A DNA stretch of 64,000 nt from the NCBI RefSeq assembly GCF_025698545.1, contig NC_068576.1:55588094-55652093 (forward strand), read 5' to 3'. The notes under the pieces were generated by a model. It was not told the origin of the DNA and searched no databases. It worked only from the letters and a program-made list of their open reading frames with translations. This document shows, piece after piece, positions 12,071 to 25,281 of this stretch; the stretch's first letter is position 1, and each line of letters opens with the position of its first letter. Source of the stretch: Gossypium raimondii (Eukaryota; Streptophyta; Magnoliopsida; Malvales; Malvaceae). The translations under genes and the position numbers were made by a program.

Positions 12071-15000
12071 TTTTTATGTTGGTCTTGGAGTGACATATTA
12101 ATTAGTTTTGATCGTACTATACGGTTTAAATATATTAATAATGCTTTAGGTTATTTGATTTTTATTCAAATGCTAAGGGCTCAGTTTGGCTGCTTAACGT
12201 AAATATATTATTAACATGCATGCATGTCACCTTAATTATTTTGTTTCCTTTTATAACATGTTGTGTTTTATATATATATATAAAAGAAAATTAGGGTGAA
12301 AATCTTTTCAACTTTAGCTTGCAAATGCATATGAACCTGAGAATTGTGGAATTCAAATTCCATATAATTAAATTCGAATTTTATAATAATGATTAGCAAT
12401 AAATATATATAATTTAAATGTTTTTTTAAACGAACCCAAATAATTTAGGAAAATAAATGTCTCGTCGTAGCATGCCTACTTACCCTAAAAGTTGTCTTAC
12501 ATGCATATAGCTAGATGCATTTATTTCACGCGCTTTATATTTTGCTTATATACTTTTTCCCTATTTACTACTGTTATGCTTTATATTTTGCTTATATTAG
12601 TTTACGTATTTTTTGCCATGCATTCAATTTTTTTGAAAAAAATATACCAATTATAAAAAATAAACGTAATCTAATTTTATTGTAATTTTATTCGAATAAC
12701 TCCTACTCTATTTGACGTACATGGTAGGTCTTAGTAAAATCATTTAATACATGTACATTAATCATTTATTCTAAAGATAATAAATACTAGAATACTCTTA
12801 AAATAAAACGAATAATTAAGGCAAAAAATGTGGAAACAGTGAGAGCAGTGAAATGACAAAGATACCCACAGTAATGGTTAGGTTCGGTTCTTCAATTCTT
12901 AAAAAATGCCGTCTGTCTGGTTGGTTACTGCTGTCTTTCTAATTTTCTGGTAATGACTTTTGCAATATCCCATTCAGCCGCCCACCATCTTATTATTACC
13001 ATTCATTTAAAAATACTGCAACTGGTAATGCAATCATGCCATTGATGCCCTGTTTTAAATGTGAGTTCGATATAATCTAGTTATAAGGAGTTTAATGTTA
13101 GTTAAATAAAGCATTGGTTCAATTCGGGATAAGAAAAAGTATTGGGTGAATTTTATCTAAATTTTAAATTTAATTACGACCCAATATGATTATTGAATAT
13201 CGAAAGATCTCGAATTAAAAAAAAATGATGTTATAAATGATTATTTAACTAAAACGAAGAGAATGAAGGGAACTTGTCTATGGGAAGGCTGGAGTGATTT
13301 ATTACAGCATTGAAAACACGACAAAGTGAACATAACTGTGAGTAAACTTTGAGAGTGACTGTGAGATGCATGGGGGATATTCATAATTTCATATATACGT
13401 ATGGAAATTTGGAAAGAGAGAAGAGAGGTAGTGGGCATGGGACAAAAGCCTGCAACTTGTGGTGTCTGTTTTAAATAAGAGTTTCCTTTCTGATGATATA
13501 AAGAAGGGGGCTAAAATAGGGGTTACAACTAGCTTTCGATGACCACACACGGCATCTCCGTGTCTTCATTTCTTACATCTTCTTGTTTAACTAAGGTTAT
13601 TTATTTTTAAGAACTTTATGAGTATTATTCATTTGAATGTGTAGGGGGCAGAGATCTTGTTGCAGGTGCACCCAAACAGCTCTTCATGGGCAGGGGTTAA
13701 GGTAGGGGAAATTTTTAATGACCCAATTGAATTACAAATTTTTGGGTCGAAATTCTCATTATATTAATTTATAATTTCCATTTTCGGAATTCAAGGCCAG
13801 TGCTGCTAACTTTGGATTCACCCTTGTTCATCAGAGTGCACTCTGTTTTAGGGTTTTAAGATAGAAGAAAATGAGTTTCCAAAAAGGAAAAATAACTCAA
13901 ATCAATGAAAAATTAGTGAATTTTCAAAAATGGTCTCTACTTCTAAATTCCATTTTTTATTTTTTTTTTAAAATGAAAAATTCTACTTTAATTTATTTAA
14001 ATTTGATCCTCAGATTTTATAAAATTGTGTATTTAATCACTATCGTTTAATTGCTGACCTAGAAATAAGTATTTTAGCAATTTATATGCATCAAAAATCC
14101 ACAATTCAATTCTATATGTTAAATAACTAGACTAGCTTTTGAATTTTCGTAGAATATGAAGATTAAACTGTAATAAAGTTAATTTCAACTTTTAAGATTT
14201 TATAAATCATAAGGATGAAATTCATAATTAAACCCACTTTGAAAGCGTAAAACAGTCTGCTGCTAAAGTTGAAGCAAAATAAGAATGTATTAATGCAAAA
14301 TTTTGACAAAAACAGTGAGGAAAATATAATTTTATTTCAAAAGAGAAAAAAAAAAACCATCATTTGGAGCGTTGATTTATAGTACATTGAAGCACCACTT
14401 TTATTTCTATTTGTCGGTTTTTATCACAATTATATATGTCCATCACACATCAATTTCTCACATTTACCATCCTCAACAACCCACCCTCTTACTCTCTTAC
14501 TTGATAAAAACCAATCAGTCCATTTAATTTTCTTTACATATTTTGATTATTATTATCTTAGTACGTAAAAGCCTTTTTGAAATCATTGGAACCATCATGG
14601 ATATATTTCGATTCCCTGACTTTCATGGCTACGTACTATTATAAATACATACACACAAATGAAATGTGTATATATATGGATTCAAGTAGCAAAACTTAGG
14701 AATATAATCGAGTCGAGTGGAGTTTGGATAGTGACAAGTTTAATCTATAGTTCAGCTTGAAATTTAGGATTAATTGAATTTGATCAAACATCAATTTTAG
14801 AGTTCGATTTCAACTCGAGACATAATTCAACTATTCGAGCTCAAGCTCAATTAAGTTTGTTCATACTTAAAGTTTTTCTTTATGTAATAAGGGTAAAAAT
14901 GTACATAAACTCAATATATTAAAATGAAAAGCTCGATTAAGCTCATAACCTGTTTAAGTTTAGTATGATAATTACCAAATCGAAATCAAGTTTTTTTCTT

Positions 15001-18000
15001 CAAAGTGTCTCATTTACATTCCCAGCAAAACCCTTTGATTGTTTTATTTACTTTGGCTTGTGACAATTAATTAAGTTTGCCCAATTATTCTATCTAGAGG
15101 TGTTTTGATCTGATCGGTCGAATTTTTTCAATCCGCTTTGATCAAACTTGCACCATCCTGTCTCGAAAAAAATAGCAAAATTTCCTTACATTAATTTTAT
15201 AACAAATTATATATATTTTAATTAATTTTTTAAAACATTTATAACATATTATTATCATGACACATTAACTACTTTTCGTTGATTTTAGTTAGATAGTTTT
15301 ATATGATTAAATAAAAAATAAAATCCTAATTTTGATATGATTTGCCCCTTATCATCCCTAATTCTATCTTTAAAACTAATACAAAATTACAAGCAAAAAA
15401 CTATGTTGAAAATGCACATCGATGTCACAAAATTGTAATCATATATACATATAAATGCATGCATGCATGAAGCTATTTTAGGAATATATAAAACATCTTT
15501 ATCTATCAATATTTCAAGAGTACTAACATATAGGGACAAACATGATGATGTCTCAAATGTAAAGTGAAACTGCTACATCTTTTGTAGCTACTGTGATGTC
15601 TTAAATAATCCATCTTTAGTAACAAAAACCCTACCATCTATATTCTATATCAATAATTATAAACAAATCCAAACATTTAATTAAACTTTCCTATATACAA
15701 ATATTTTAAAAGAAAAAAACCCAACAAAAATTCAAAATTTTTTAATTAAATTTGATTTTGGGAAACCCAAATATTATATAATATATAATTAATGAGGCAT
15801 AAAAAGAGAGAGGAGGAAAATGAGACAAATTTTGAAATTAAATAAGAGTGGGGCCTCTATTCTACAGCTTCATTTACTTCCCAATCTGAAACATATCATT
15901 TATTAGCACACACGAAATATATGACCTTTACATTACTCCACTTTTCTCTCTCTATAATATCATATTCAAAAAAAAAATTATATAATATGGTTTTATCATA
16001 GATAATTGACTTTATTTTATAAAAAAATTGATTAGGTATGTCACATGATTTGGATAGTTAGCAAGGAATGTATGTTAATGCAGTTGAATTTAATTGTACT
16101 GTTGTTATTTAAATCCATCGATTATAATATTTATGACATTATTATGTACGATAAGGGGTGGGTTTATAAAATATGGTATCCCACGGTTGAGATTGATTGG
16201 AGGGACAACAACGGGTCCCATTTGGCCCTTCACATATCTTCATTTAGATTTCCATTTCGTTTACCTTTAATGTCATGTCCCTATCTCCAACATCAACACT
16301 AAAACCTAGAGATGGCAACGGTTCAGCCCCGGACGGTTTTTTCCCACTTTAATTCCTCCCTTTTAAATTAAATTTTCCCTCTTCAACTCGATCTGTAGTT
16401 AAATAAATCTCTAATTTATGATTTTTATCTTTTATTAAAATAAATATATTTTGAATTTTAGTTAAATTATTGTTGATGAAATAGAAATTACGCACCTTTT
16501 AGCATTAACAAAAAAATTTAAAACAACAATTGAGTGTGTTAGGTATATATACACTTTCAATAAATTTTAAACTATTATTTTATTTTTCTTTTTTAATTTA
16601 ATAAACCATTTTAATTAAATTCACGTTAGCTTTATTTTAATATTAAAATCAAAGGCTTTCATGAGTAAAAATCATAATTTAGGGCTTATTTAACTATAAA
16701 ATAGTATAAGGGCTTGTGTGAACCAAAGTGTAATTGCTTAAGGGTGTTTTTAGTATATTAGCCAAGCTAATATCATATATTTTAAACTGATATATATTAT
16801 GCATAAGGCTATTTTGATAATTGTCTCGGGACATGATAGCGTTAGCAAAAAAGACGTTGTTAAGACCAAAAATAACACAACACAAGAAGATGATTACACA
16901 GTTTACCTAGGCAAGTCTCTTAAATATATAAACATTGATTTCGAAAATTGCTTACAAAAGAAGATCTAATACAATTTTAATAAAATACTAATACCATAAG
17001 AGTAATACAATATAATAATAACATAAGTAAATAAGGACTTTATGGTAGCTCATCAGGAGAACCACGATCCAATCCAAAGTCCTTTATCCAAAGGATTATT
17101 TTGGAAAATTTTGATCCAAACCAATTACCAAATATTTGTCTTCCCAAGCAGGATGATCATCCATAATGGGTTAAATATTCACCATATAATCAACATAACG
17201 CAAATGTAAAGTTCAATAAATTGCCAACACCTAAATATATATAGTACTAAATTGTCAATTTCATATTTTCAACAGATAGATTTTTTTTTCTAAACCTAAT
17301 TTCGACATAATCCAACTAATTGAAGAATTAGACCCGCCTCGAAACCTAATATTTTTAAAAAAAGAATCAAACCCTATCGCATTTGATTAGATCAGAACCA
17401 ATCGAGTCCAGATTCTTTCGTCATTGCTACTAAAGTCCTTACGAACTCCATGAGAAGAGAAAAAAGAAGAACATGATTTAATTATGTTCTCAAGTCCTAT
17501 TTCCTTTACATATTTAAAATTTAGTGTCTTTACTTTTAATCTCTTTATAATTTTTATTTAATAAACAATGCCCGATTGATAACACTATTAAACAACTTTT
17601 GCGAAACTGAACATTGTGGCATTTAGAAAAGAATTGCTCTCGTACACTTTAGAAGCCAAATAAGTAAATACAATTGTTGAATGGTAAGATTTCCAATATT
17701 GAATCTATAAGTGTAAGGTTTTTCAACCTTGCTTCAGATAAGCATAAAGGTCAATAATTGACCATTTGAGCAAATTTATTTATTTTTTGGTTTACGTTAA
17801 TAATGCCTTATAATTGCGAACGAGACATTGATATTGCGGACAAAGGCAGAGGCAGAGGCAGAGGACTTGGGTCCTTTCGATTTCATTATACACAGTTGTT
17901 GTGTGTGGATCTCCAGTCTCACCATGCGTTGTTGCTATGTCTAAGTTTTAGTTTGGTGAGATGGTTTTCTCCGGATTACTCTCATTCTTAATTAGGTTGT

Positions 18001-18430
18001 TTGAATTTTGTATTAGTTTGATTAAATGTTATAGTTGCTTAGACATGTATTTGTAATTATATTGTGCTCGTCATTATATTATGATTATTGCATTGTATTT
18101 GCACTTGTAAACTCTAAAAATAAACGGTGCCATGTAATCAAATTTAACGGAATTCCTTGGATGGTTTTTCAATTATTAAATGAAAAGAGTATAAGAACTA
18201 AAATCTTGAGGTTAAAAATAGAGAAATTAAATTTTAAATGTATAAAGAGTATAGAGATTGAAAATAAAATTAGACAAAAAAATTTATTTGTCAATTGTCA
18301 CTTTTAGACATAATTATATTTTAAAAAGTAATGTTGTAAAAAATATGGATATGTTTATGATATTTCAAGAGTAAAGTGAATAGCATTTTAGTGATAAAGA
18401 AGTTACATCAAAATTTTGCTTTTCAAAAAA
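12071..18430. other. Long gene-poor intergenic region
   Basis: No coding region is supported; open frames of 60-85 codons have no family features. Low-complexity AT sequence dominates. Recognisable scraps are a region rich in GAGCTCAAGCTCAA-like words at about 14710-14950, and a GGCAACGG...CCCCGGACGG fragment at about 16310-16390, which resembles the end of a dispersed element. A possible tRNA-box fragment lies at about 17665-17730. Part of the segment left of 13500 may be far-upstream regulation of the SPCH-like gene, which cannot be judged from sequence. Confidence 0.4.
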
Positions 18431-18438
18431 ATTCAAAA

Positions 18439-18442
<4 letters not shown>

Positions 18443-18472
<30 letters not shown>
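18443..18472. repeat. (AT)n microsatellite
   Basis: Pure AT dinucleotide run of about 15 units. Confidence 0.9.
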
Positions 18473-18478
<6 letters not shown>

Positions 18479-18830
18479 AGTTAATTGTACCAAGCATCCT
18501 CAAATTATGACTTTTATTTTAAATTGATTTTAAATTTTAAAATGTACTAATTACATTCTCAATTTATTAATGTTATACCAATCAAATCATTCAATTATTA
18601 AAACCATCAAGTTAACTGTTAAACGACACATCAAATATTATATAGTATAATTTAAAAAAAGTAAATGTTACCGCATAACTTTTAAAAGTAAAAACTAAAA
18701 CTAAAATAAAACCGATAAACCTTTTTGTAAAAGTTTTGAAAAATTTAAAATTGAAGTATTTAGGACATCTTTAAAAAATTTATTTTGAACTTGAAAATTG
18801 AAAATTTTGAAATAATAAATTGAAAATGTT
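18479..18830. mobile_element. TIR-element remnant, paralogue of the repeat hosting the 34.8-41.4 kb LTR
   Basis: The sequence starting GTTAATTGTACCAAGCATCC and continuing TCAAATTATGACTTTTATTT matches the two flanks of the LTR insertion at 34836-41393, in the same order (34815-34835, then 41394 onward). It is therefore an unoccupied relative of that site. The right part is poorly conserved and its end is approximate. Confidence 0.5.
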
Positions 18831-21456
18831 GAGTGGAATGCAAAAGATTGGGCCTACCCACACATAAAATGTGTCAGACCCAACAATGAAACATATAAGA
18901 AGGAAGAATTAAAAGTTTGAGTGTGAAATTAAATGTCTCCTCTACCTTATCTACTGGTAATATTAATGGGGTAAAAGAATCCCAAATTTCAAATCAAAGT
19001 AAAAAAAAAAAAACAGCAATTGAGTGCCACAAAATAACCTGTTTTTGGAGTCCCCAAAATCTTCGTAGGACTTCAATGTACTGTCCACCCTTTTTAGCAT
19101 TTAAGATGTAAACTCATTTAATGGCCTTTCTTTCATTTTCATTTCTTTTGGTAACTTTTTAAGATAAAACTTACTTACCCTTCAAGTGTAAAATATTTTT
19201 ACTATTATAGTTTTAAGAATTTTGATTTTTTTAAATTTTGAAGATAATTTTTCGTATTTATTAAGTAAATTTAAAATAAAATTTTTATTGTTATTTTATA
19301 TTTTTTCTATTTAGTTGATTTAATTCTCTATTTCTAATGAAAATTTAATACTAGACTTCTTTCATACAAAATGCATTTGGCTTCAACTTAAATTAAACAT
19401 TTTAAATGTATTTTTAAAATTATTATTAAAATTAAATCTTAATGAAAATATTATTAAAATATAAAGATTTAAAATTTTATCTCAAAATTATAATTATAAT
19501 TAAATAGTTAAATATTCATTATGTATTTACATAAAAAAAATTTATTAAACAAGAAATAAAATGTAAAAAGAGATGACAAAAATAAAATATAATTATCATT
19601 GCCCTAAAAGACAAATTTATATTGAGATTTCCTTGATGAGTGACTATGTGTGTTTGCATGATCCACCTTTTTAGGCGCTTGACAAGCCCACCAAGGACAA
19701 TATGACCTCCTAGTGAACAACAGTTTGTAGGTTTCTCTCTACGCTGTTGTCCCCCCTCAACAAGGCCTTAACTTAATGGCAAGATTAAGATCATGAGAAC
19801 TTTAAGATACTAGATTTATGTCTCACTCTATGTAAATTATGTCTGAGTTCTTAGTTTATATTTATTATGTTTTATGTCCAGGGGCGTAAATAGGAGGGCA
19901 GGCAATGGCCTTGATCCCTCCACCCAAATTGTAAATATGCCTTTTTTAGTTCCTTTAAAAAGTTTATCAAGTTATAAGTCCGCATAATGGTAAAATTGCA
20001 CTTTAACTCCGTATATATTTATTATAGTGTAGACCTTAATATATCAGTTTAATTGTGTTTTTATAATGATTAATTTTAATTATAGTAAAATAGAGTACAA
20101 ATTATATATGTTTAAAGGATAAATTTATATTTGATTTAGAACTCATTTAATAAACAATTGTTGGAACTATGGGTAATTATGAGTTGTTGAATTTTAGTAT
20201 GTTAAATACTATGAGCATTAAATTGGCTAGAATTTCGAAATGTATTCGATTAACGAAAATAAAATTACAGAATTCCAAAAAGAGAACACACACAACCAAT
20301 CGAATGAACATCAATGGGCAACAAACAGTTAAGTCTGAAAAAAATGCCAAACTAACAAACAAACAAAAAACCAAACTACAATGCAAAAAAGAGTGACGGC
20401 CAACAGTGTCACAGTGTTATTTCCCATCACAATTCACTCTGAGACGTCGAAAATGTCGTCGATGTAATGTCACCTTCACCCCCATAATAAGATTTCGAAT
20501 CCATTTCTTTGAAAGTAATTGCAGGAACCAACTAAACGATTTAATTCCGGGTTGGATTGTTTTTCTGTTAAGGTTATTAAGAAGTGGAGCCATTTTTTAT
20601 TTTCCAAAAAAAATAAAGTGTGAATGGTTTTGAGGGTGGAGAGCTATCATGGAGATTACGTAAATTATGGGGATTGAGATGGCTCGAAAACCAGCTTTAA
20701 ATGCCCCGCGGTTGGCGAGCCCTTTTGGCATGTTTTATACACTAGCAAACGAAAGAACAAAAAATGAAGACGTTGTTTTAAATTTGGTTCTCATGTGGGT
20801 GTGGATGATGGTGACCAGTGAGATCGGTCGTAATGATGGAGTTGTGGGCGGAGATGGAAAATTTAGTGTTTTAAAGGCCCACTCTTACTCCCCCTACACT
20901 CTTCAATTTTTCATGCAGGAATATCATCCAACACATGGGGCCTCTATTTGTCAATGTTACTCGTGTTTTTGTTTTACTACTTCAACCGCGTTTTCAACTT
21001 TCTTTGTTTTCTGATATAAGGCCCAACCACTTCTGCCCATAGCTGTTCCGGCCCAACAATTTCTGTCCCATAGCTATTCAGCCTAACCTTGATGGGGTAC
21101 AGGCAGTCTTTCTAGCTCCACACAGATAACATTTCGATGCCAAGCTGCTCCGGGTTTGACCTGAAAACTGAGTGCTGTTCGGCTTTGGAAATTTTGGACT
21201 CGACACAAAAAAAAAACATGATATAATAGGAATGTACGAAGGTGATAAAGCCAACATGAATTATTAACGTGTCAAAACGAGACTTGAACCTAAACATTTA
21301 ACTTCACCATTTCAATTTTATTATAAAATTTTAATAAATATATTTATTACATAATGAGATTATACAAAAAAAAAAAACTCTCAAACAAATCTCTGATTCT
21401 GGCATGCAAAGCAATAGCAAAGTGTGACTAGTAAAAAGTTTATTGAGCCAATACCA
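18831..21456. other. Intergenic region upstream of window position of DHFS stop
   Basis: No gene is supported. At about 19880-19960 a segment reading AGGGGCGTAAATAGGAGGGC and onward matches the ends of a common dispersed plant repeat; a second copy is at 60325-60400. Open frames at 20169-20396, 20406-20633 and 20667-21014 lack homology I recognise and have no splice-consistent continuation. They sit in more complex, less AT-rich sequence that could be an unannotated transcript. The last 400 bases hold the probable 3' end of the minus-strand DHFS gene. Confidence 0.4.
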
Positions 21457-23962
21457 TTACCTATTAAGAGAAGCTAATACCAGCGAAACAATATGCAGAG
21501 ATCCGGTGACCACGAGAATACCTAGCTCGTTCCTCGTTCTTTCTCTAAGAATTTGATTAGCAAACCTCAAGGAATCCGATAGCGAGTTCTGGGCAGCAAC
21601 TATGGTTTCATGTTTCGAGTCCCTTGTCGAGGAAATGAAGTTGTCCTCGAACAATTCTCTATACCGTGTCATTCTATCGTGAAGAACTTCAATGCCCAAT
21701 TCTCTGGAAGCTTGTATCCAACAATCTCTTAAAGCGGTTGCCGAGGTCGTCCGTGATGTGCCACCAGCTATGTCGGCTTCTGTTAGGAAGACTGCCTCTA
21801 GTTGTTTACCTGAGAGAGTAATGGTAAAAATCGGAGTTAAATTTATCAAGTACTAATGATACCCATTCTAGAGTTTATGGGGTGTCGGTTTATACCTGAA
21901 AGGAATTCTTTAGCAAATGCTAAATGGTCTTTGTCACTAGCCATAGCAACAACAATAGCCAGTCGTGAATCCGGAAACGTCGTTTGTATTGTTTCCAGTA
22001 AAGCTTTTGCAGAGTCTTTCGTGTGAGCTGAAAAACAACATAAGTACGCCATCAGAAGTACTTCCAGGAAAATGACGAGTTCATATAAAGCTGAATGATT
22101 ACAAGAATAGGCAGTTAATCCTAATTTCTCTGCTCATCTAAATCTAGAAATAGAAAACAAAGGAAATCAAGAGGAATAAACCTCCATCGACTAATACTGT
22201 TGATCCTGATAATCCTAACTTCTCAGCTTCTTTGGACGACAGAAATTGGCTTCTTCCTGGCAAGAATGTATTCTCCAAGCCAGCCCTAATAGATCCGTTC
22301 GAGATTCTCCATCCTGAAGCACGCACAAAATTATCCAAAGAAACAATAAGAAATAATAAAAGAGAACCCAAAAAAAAAAAAAACTTAACTGGACTTAACA
22401 AGGCCTTGATGACTTATTCCCACGTAGTATTCATGCTTTATCATTACCTAAAGTTTGGTTTGCTGGGCTACTCACGAGTTTCTATGATGCTGGCATCAGT
22501 AGAAATCAAGCGATCAGAATAGTGAAGATTAAGCACCTACCTTGGTTGCGCAGGCATAGTGCCGCGCATGTTGCAGTTACTGCATTTTGAAGTTGATGAG
22601 TTCCAAGCATCGACAGGTTTAGATCACGTAACTCAATGGACTGTGTAGATTAAACAATATAAGTTCATGAAAATGATTCAAAATACAAAGGGAATTAAGT
22701 TAAAAACACTCAAGTTATTTGCAGTGTAAGGCTCGAAAGAACATACCGACTGTGAGCCATGGTCAAGTTCTATCACCAAGTCACAGCATTGAGAAGGTCT
22801 GCCCTTAAACATGCCAATTCCTTTTATGGATGTTCTAACTCCAGCATCAGATGCTGATACAATAGGTGAAAACATTGAAGCTGCTCTATCACGAAGAATG
22901 CGATCAATGTGGGGAAGAAAAGGCCCGCCTAAAATCACCTGAAAATTAGAACCATTAAACAGGCGTTATATCTCAAAAACAACACAAAATCGACCCATCA
23001 AGCAACAATCCATTGGTTTTGACGCATGCATATATATATGAAGAAAAAGAACATCATATACCAAAGTTTTTTATTTGAATCTATGGTCCTGATTAAGAAA
23101 GGTAGTAAATGACGAGCTCAAAAAGCACACACTGACATCAAACAAAACTTTTTTTTCAGGTAAAATCACCTAACTGGACGACCATGTTTAATGATTCCAG
23201 CTTTTGCCATTGCAATGCTTTCCAAAGAACCCCCGAGCGCAGCCAAATGTTCCTCACCTATCGTCGTTATGATCGACGCATCAAGTTCCGAACTAGAAAT
23301 AACATTCGTAGCGTCCCTAGCACCCCCTAAACCAGCCTGTCTCGTTACAATCAAACCAAACAAGAAAAAAAAGGAACAGTAAGTCCAACATGAAGGCAGA
23401 CACAACTGCTTGCGCCCCGCACACGCATACACACCCAAAGGTGCTGTAAAGAAAATTCATTAGGCAAATAAAAACCACCTCTATGATTGCAATATCCACA
23501 TTCTCTTGAGCAAATAAAGCGAATGCCACCGCAGTAAGAACCTAAAAAAACATGTTAGCTTATATCCAATAAAACGATATTAATAGATACGAAAAATCTC
23601 AATATGTACGAACCTCGAAGTGACTAAGACATCCATTTTCGAGCACAATAGCTTCGTTGAGACTTCGTTTAATACTATGGAAGAGGCAATTCAATGCATT
23701 GGAAGACACTGGCTTCCCCATTTTTCCTACTGACATACGTTCTCTTATACTAAGCATATGTGGACTGCTTAAAAACAAAACATATATAAATTACAGTGCT
23801 GCAATATCATCCAAAACGACAACCAAATATGAAGACAGCAAACATAAAACGCACCTAGTATAACAACCAACAGAATAACCTTCAGAGCGTAAGATGTTCG
23901 ATAAATAAGCTGCAGTGGATCCTTTTCCCTTTGTCCCAGCAATATGAACACTCTATACAATC

Positions 23963-24023
<61 letters not shown>

Positions 24024-24354
24024 CAGCACTGATTTGAAAATGGAAGAAAATGAACATAATTTATTGAAAAGGAAGAGGACGGACCTTGAAGTTGGATAGC
24101 GGGTTGCCAAGTCGGGTCATAAGGCGTTTCATTCGGCCCAAATCGAACCCATCATCGGAATCGGTACCGGCGTCTTTAGGGACGCCGGATTTCTCGTAGT
24201 TTTTGAGGGAATCGATGAACTGGCTAAAACCTTCGAGCTCCGGCTCCTCCGTGTACGACGAGAGGCATTGTTTCGATTCCAATTGGAAGTTTGATAACGG
24301 TTTTCTGTGAGTGAGAGTAGAGCGTTGGCTGACGATAAGCTTACGGATTTTCAT
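21457..24354 (-). CDS. DHFS: Dihydrofolate synthetase (FolC family, mitochondrial)
   Basis: Ten exons: 24354-24085, 23952-23855, 23764-23614, 23541-23479, 23336-23175, 22938-22747, 22640-22541, 22313-22182, 22027-21896 and 21809-21457. The frame is continuous and gives 550 aa. The enzyme joins glutamate to dihydropteroate with ATP, the step before dihydrofolate reduction, and in plants it acts in mitochondria. Evidence in the sequence: the P-loop [30 protein letters not shown], the catalytic-region segment [34 protein letters not shown] and VLVDGAHTKDSA. These are the Mur-ligase/FolC signatures in order. I prefer the ATG at 24354: it opens [20 protein letters not shown], a basic serine/threonine-rich presequence, and just upstream lie C and A homopolymers typical of a leader. 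An in-frame ATG at 24411 would add 19 residues. Arabidopsis DHFS (GLA1) is similar in size. It is distinguished from folylpolyglutamate synthase by overall similarity as I recall it, so FPGS is the alternative. Confidence 0.9.
23968..24019. repeat. (TA)n microsatellite in DHFS intron 1
   Basis: A 52-bp uninterrupted TA/AT run fills much of the 132-bp first intron of the DHFS gene and ends only about 14 bases from the 3' splice site at 23953. Confidence 0.95.
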
Positions 24355-24454
24355 TCCTTTTTTTGGGGGGGATTTTCCGTTTGTTTCCCAGGAAAAAGAT
24401 GCTGCACTCACTTTAACTCAATTGGCTTCTTTAATACGTAGTTATTATTTATTA

Positions 24455-24797
24455 AGGGTTAACATAACTTTTAATCCCTGAACTTATCAATTAGGTCCAA
24501 TTTGGTACTCCACTCTTTTTTTTTTCACTTTGGTTCTTAAACTTGGTGGCTATGCCCATTTAGTTCTTCAACTTGACAAAAACAAAAATTTGATGACATT
24601 ATCATCCTAAGATCGTGTCAGAACTTAAAAATATCATTTTAAAATTTCAGGTAACAATATGAAACAATCTAGAGTTTCACCTCAAATTTTGATAACACCC
24701 AAGTTTACTAACTAAAACAGTCGAGTTCATTTATCAAAATAGGTACCAAAATGCACATAACTGATATGTCTAGAGACTAAAAGTTATATTTACCCTT
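24455..24797. mobile_element. MITE in the shared upstream region of DHFS and the 25.3 kb gene
   Basis: The left end reads AGGGTTAACATAACTTTTAA and the right end is its imperfect inverse (TTAAAAGTTATATTTACCCTT without the first two bases). Interior segments also pair. No clear target duplication is left. It occupies more than a third of the roughly 0.9 kb between the two divergent start codons. Confidence 0.6.
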
Positions 24798-25281
24798 ATT
24801 AATAATTAATAGTAATTTGAAACGTGTTAACATCATACGTTACTGATCTTGGTCTCTTGCAAATTACAATTCTTCCCTGTAATTATTCCCCACTAAACAT
24901 TTTTACTTTAAGTTTCCATCTTTGCTTGTAAATTTTTAGTTTTGCTTTGTTTTCACTCACTTTCTATTTGGTTCCCGAGAAATTTGATCAAAGAAAGTTA
25001 GAAGCAAGAAAGGGAAAATTCAGGTTTTTAAAAGGAGGAGAATTTTTATTTTGTTCTGAAATATACTTGTTATACTGTTTCCCTTGTTTAGCATTCTAAA
25101 AAACCTAGCAAATGTAGAAGATTTGTGGCTTCTTTCTTATTCTTTTTGCATTGTTATTAATTTTTGTTTTTCTGAGGAAATTTTTCTTGAATATAACTAG
25201 GGTTTTTGCTCTAGTAATAGCTAATTGTTGAAGAAACTATAAAAAGAAATTTGTCTTTGGTGTTATAGGTGGTTGAAGTTG
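24798..25281 (+). promoter_or_regulatory. Upstream and leader region of the 25.3 kb gene, probable 5'UTR intron
   Basis: TTGGTGTTATAG followed by GTGGTTGAAG just before the ATG at 25282 is a good 3' splice site (TATAG at about 25268). It is preceded by a T-rich tract, suggesting an intron in the 5' leader. The donor would be in the 25100-25200 area but is not certain. Confidence 0.35.

Noticed and set aside
20667..21014. 115-codon open frame on the plus strand
   Set aside because: No recognisable motif, no start context or splice continuation, and unusual composition for a plant protein. Possibly part of a non-coding transcript, but not supportable as a gene.
23170..23174. Alternative donor (AG|GTGA) for DHFS exon 5
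   Set aside because: Using it shifts the frame into an immediate stop when joined to exon 6. The donor CCA|GTTAGG at 23175 keeps the conserved GRPVILGG sequence.
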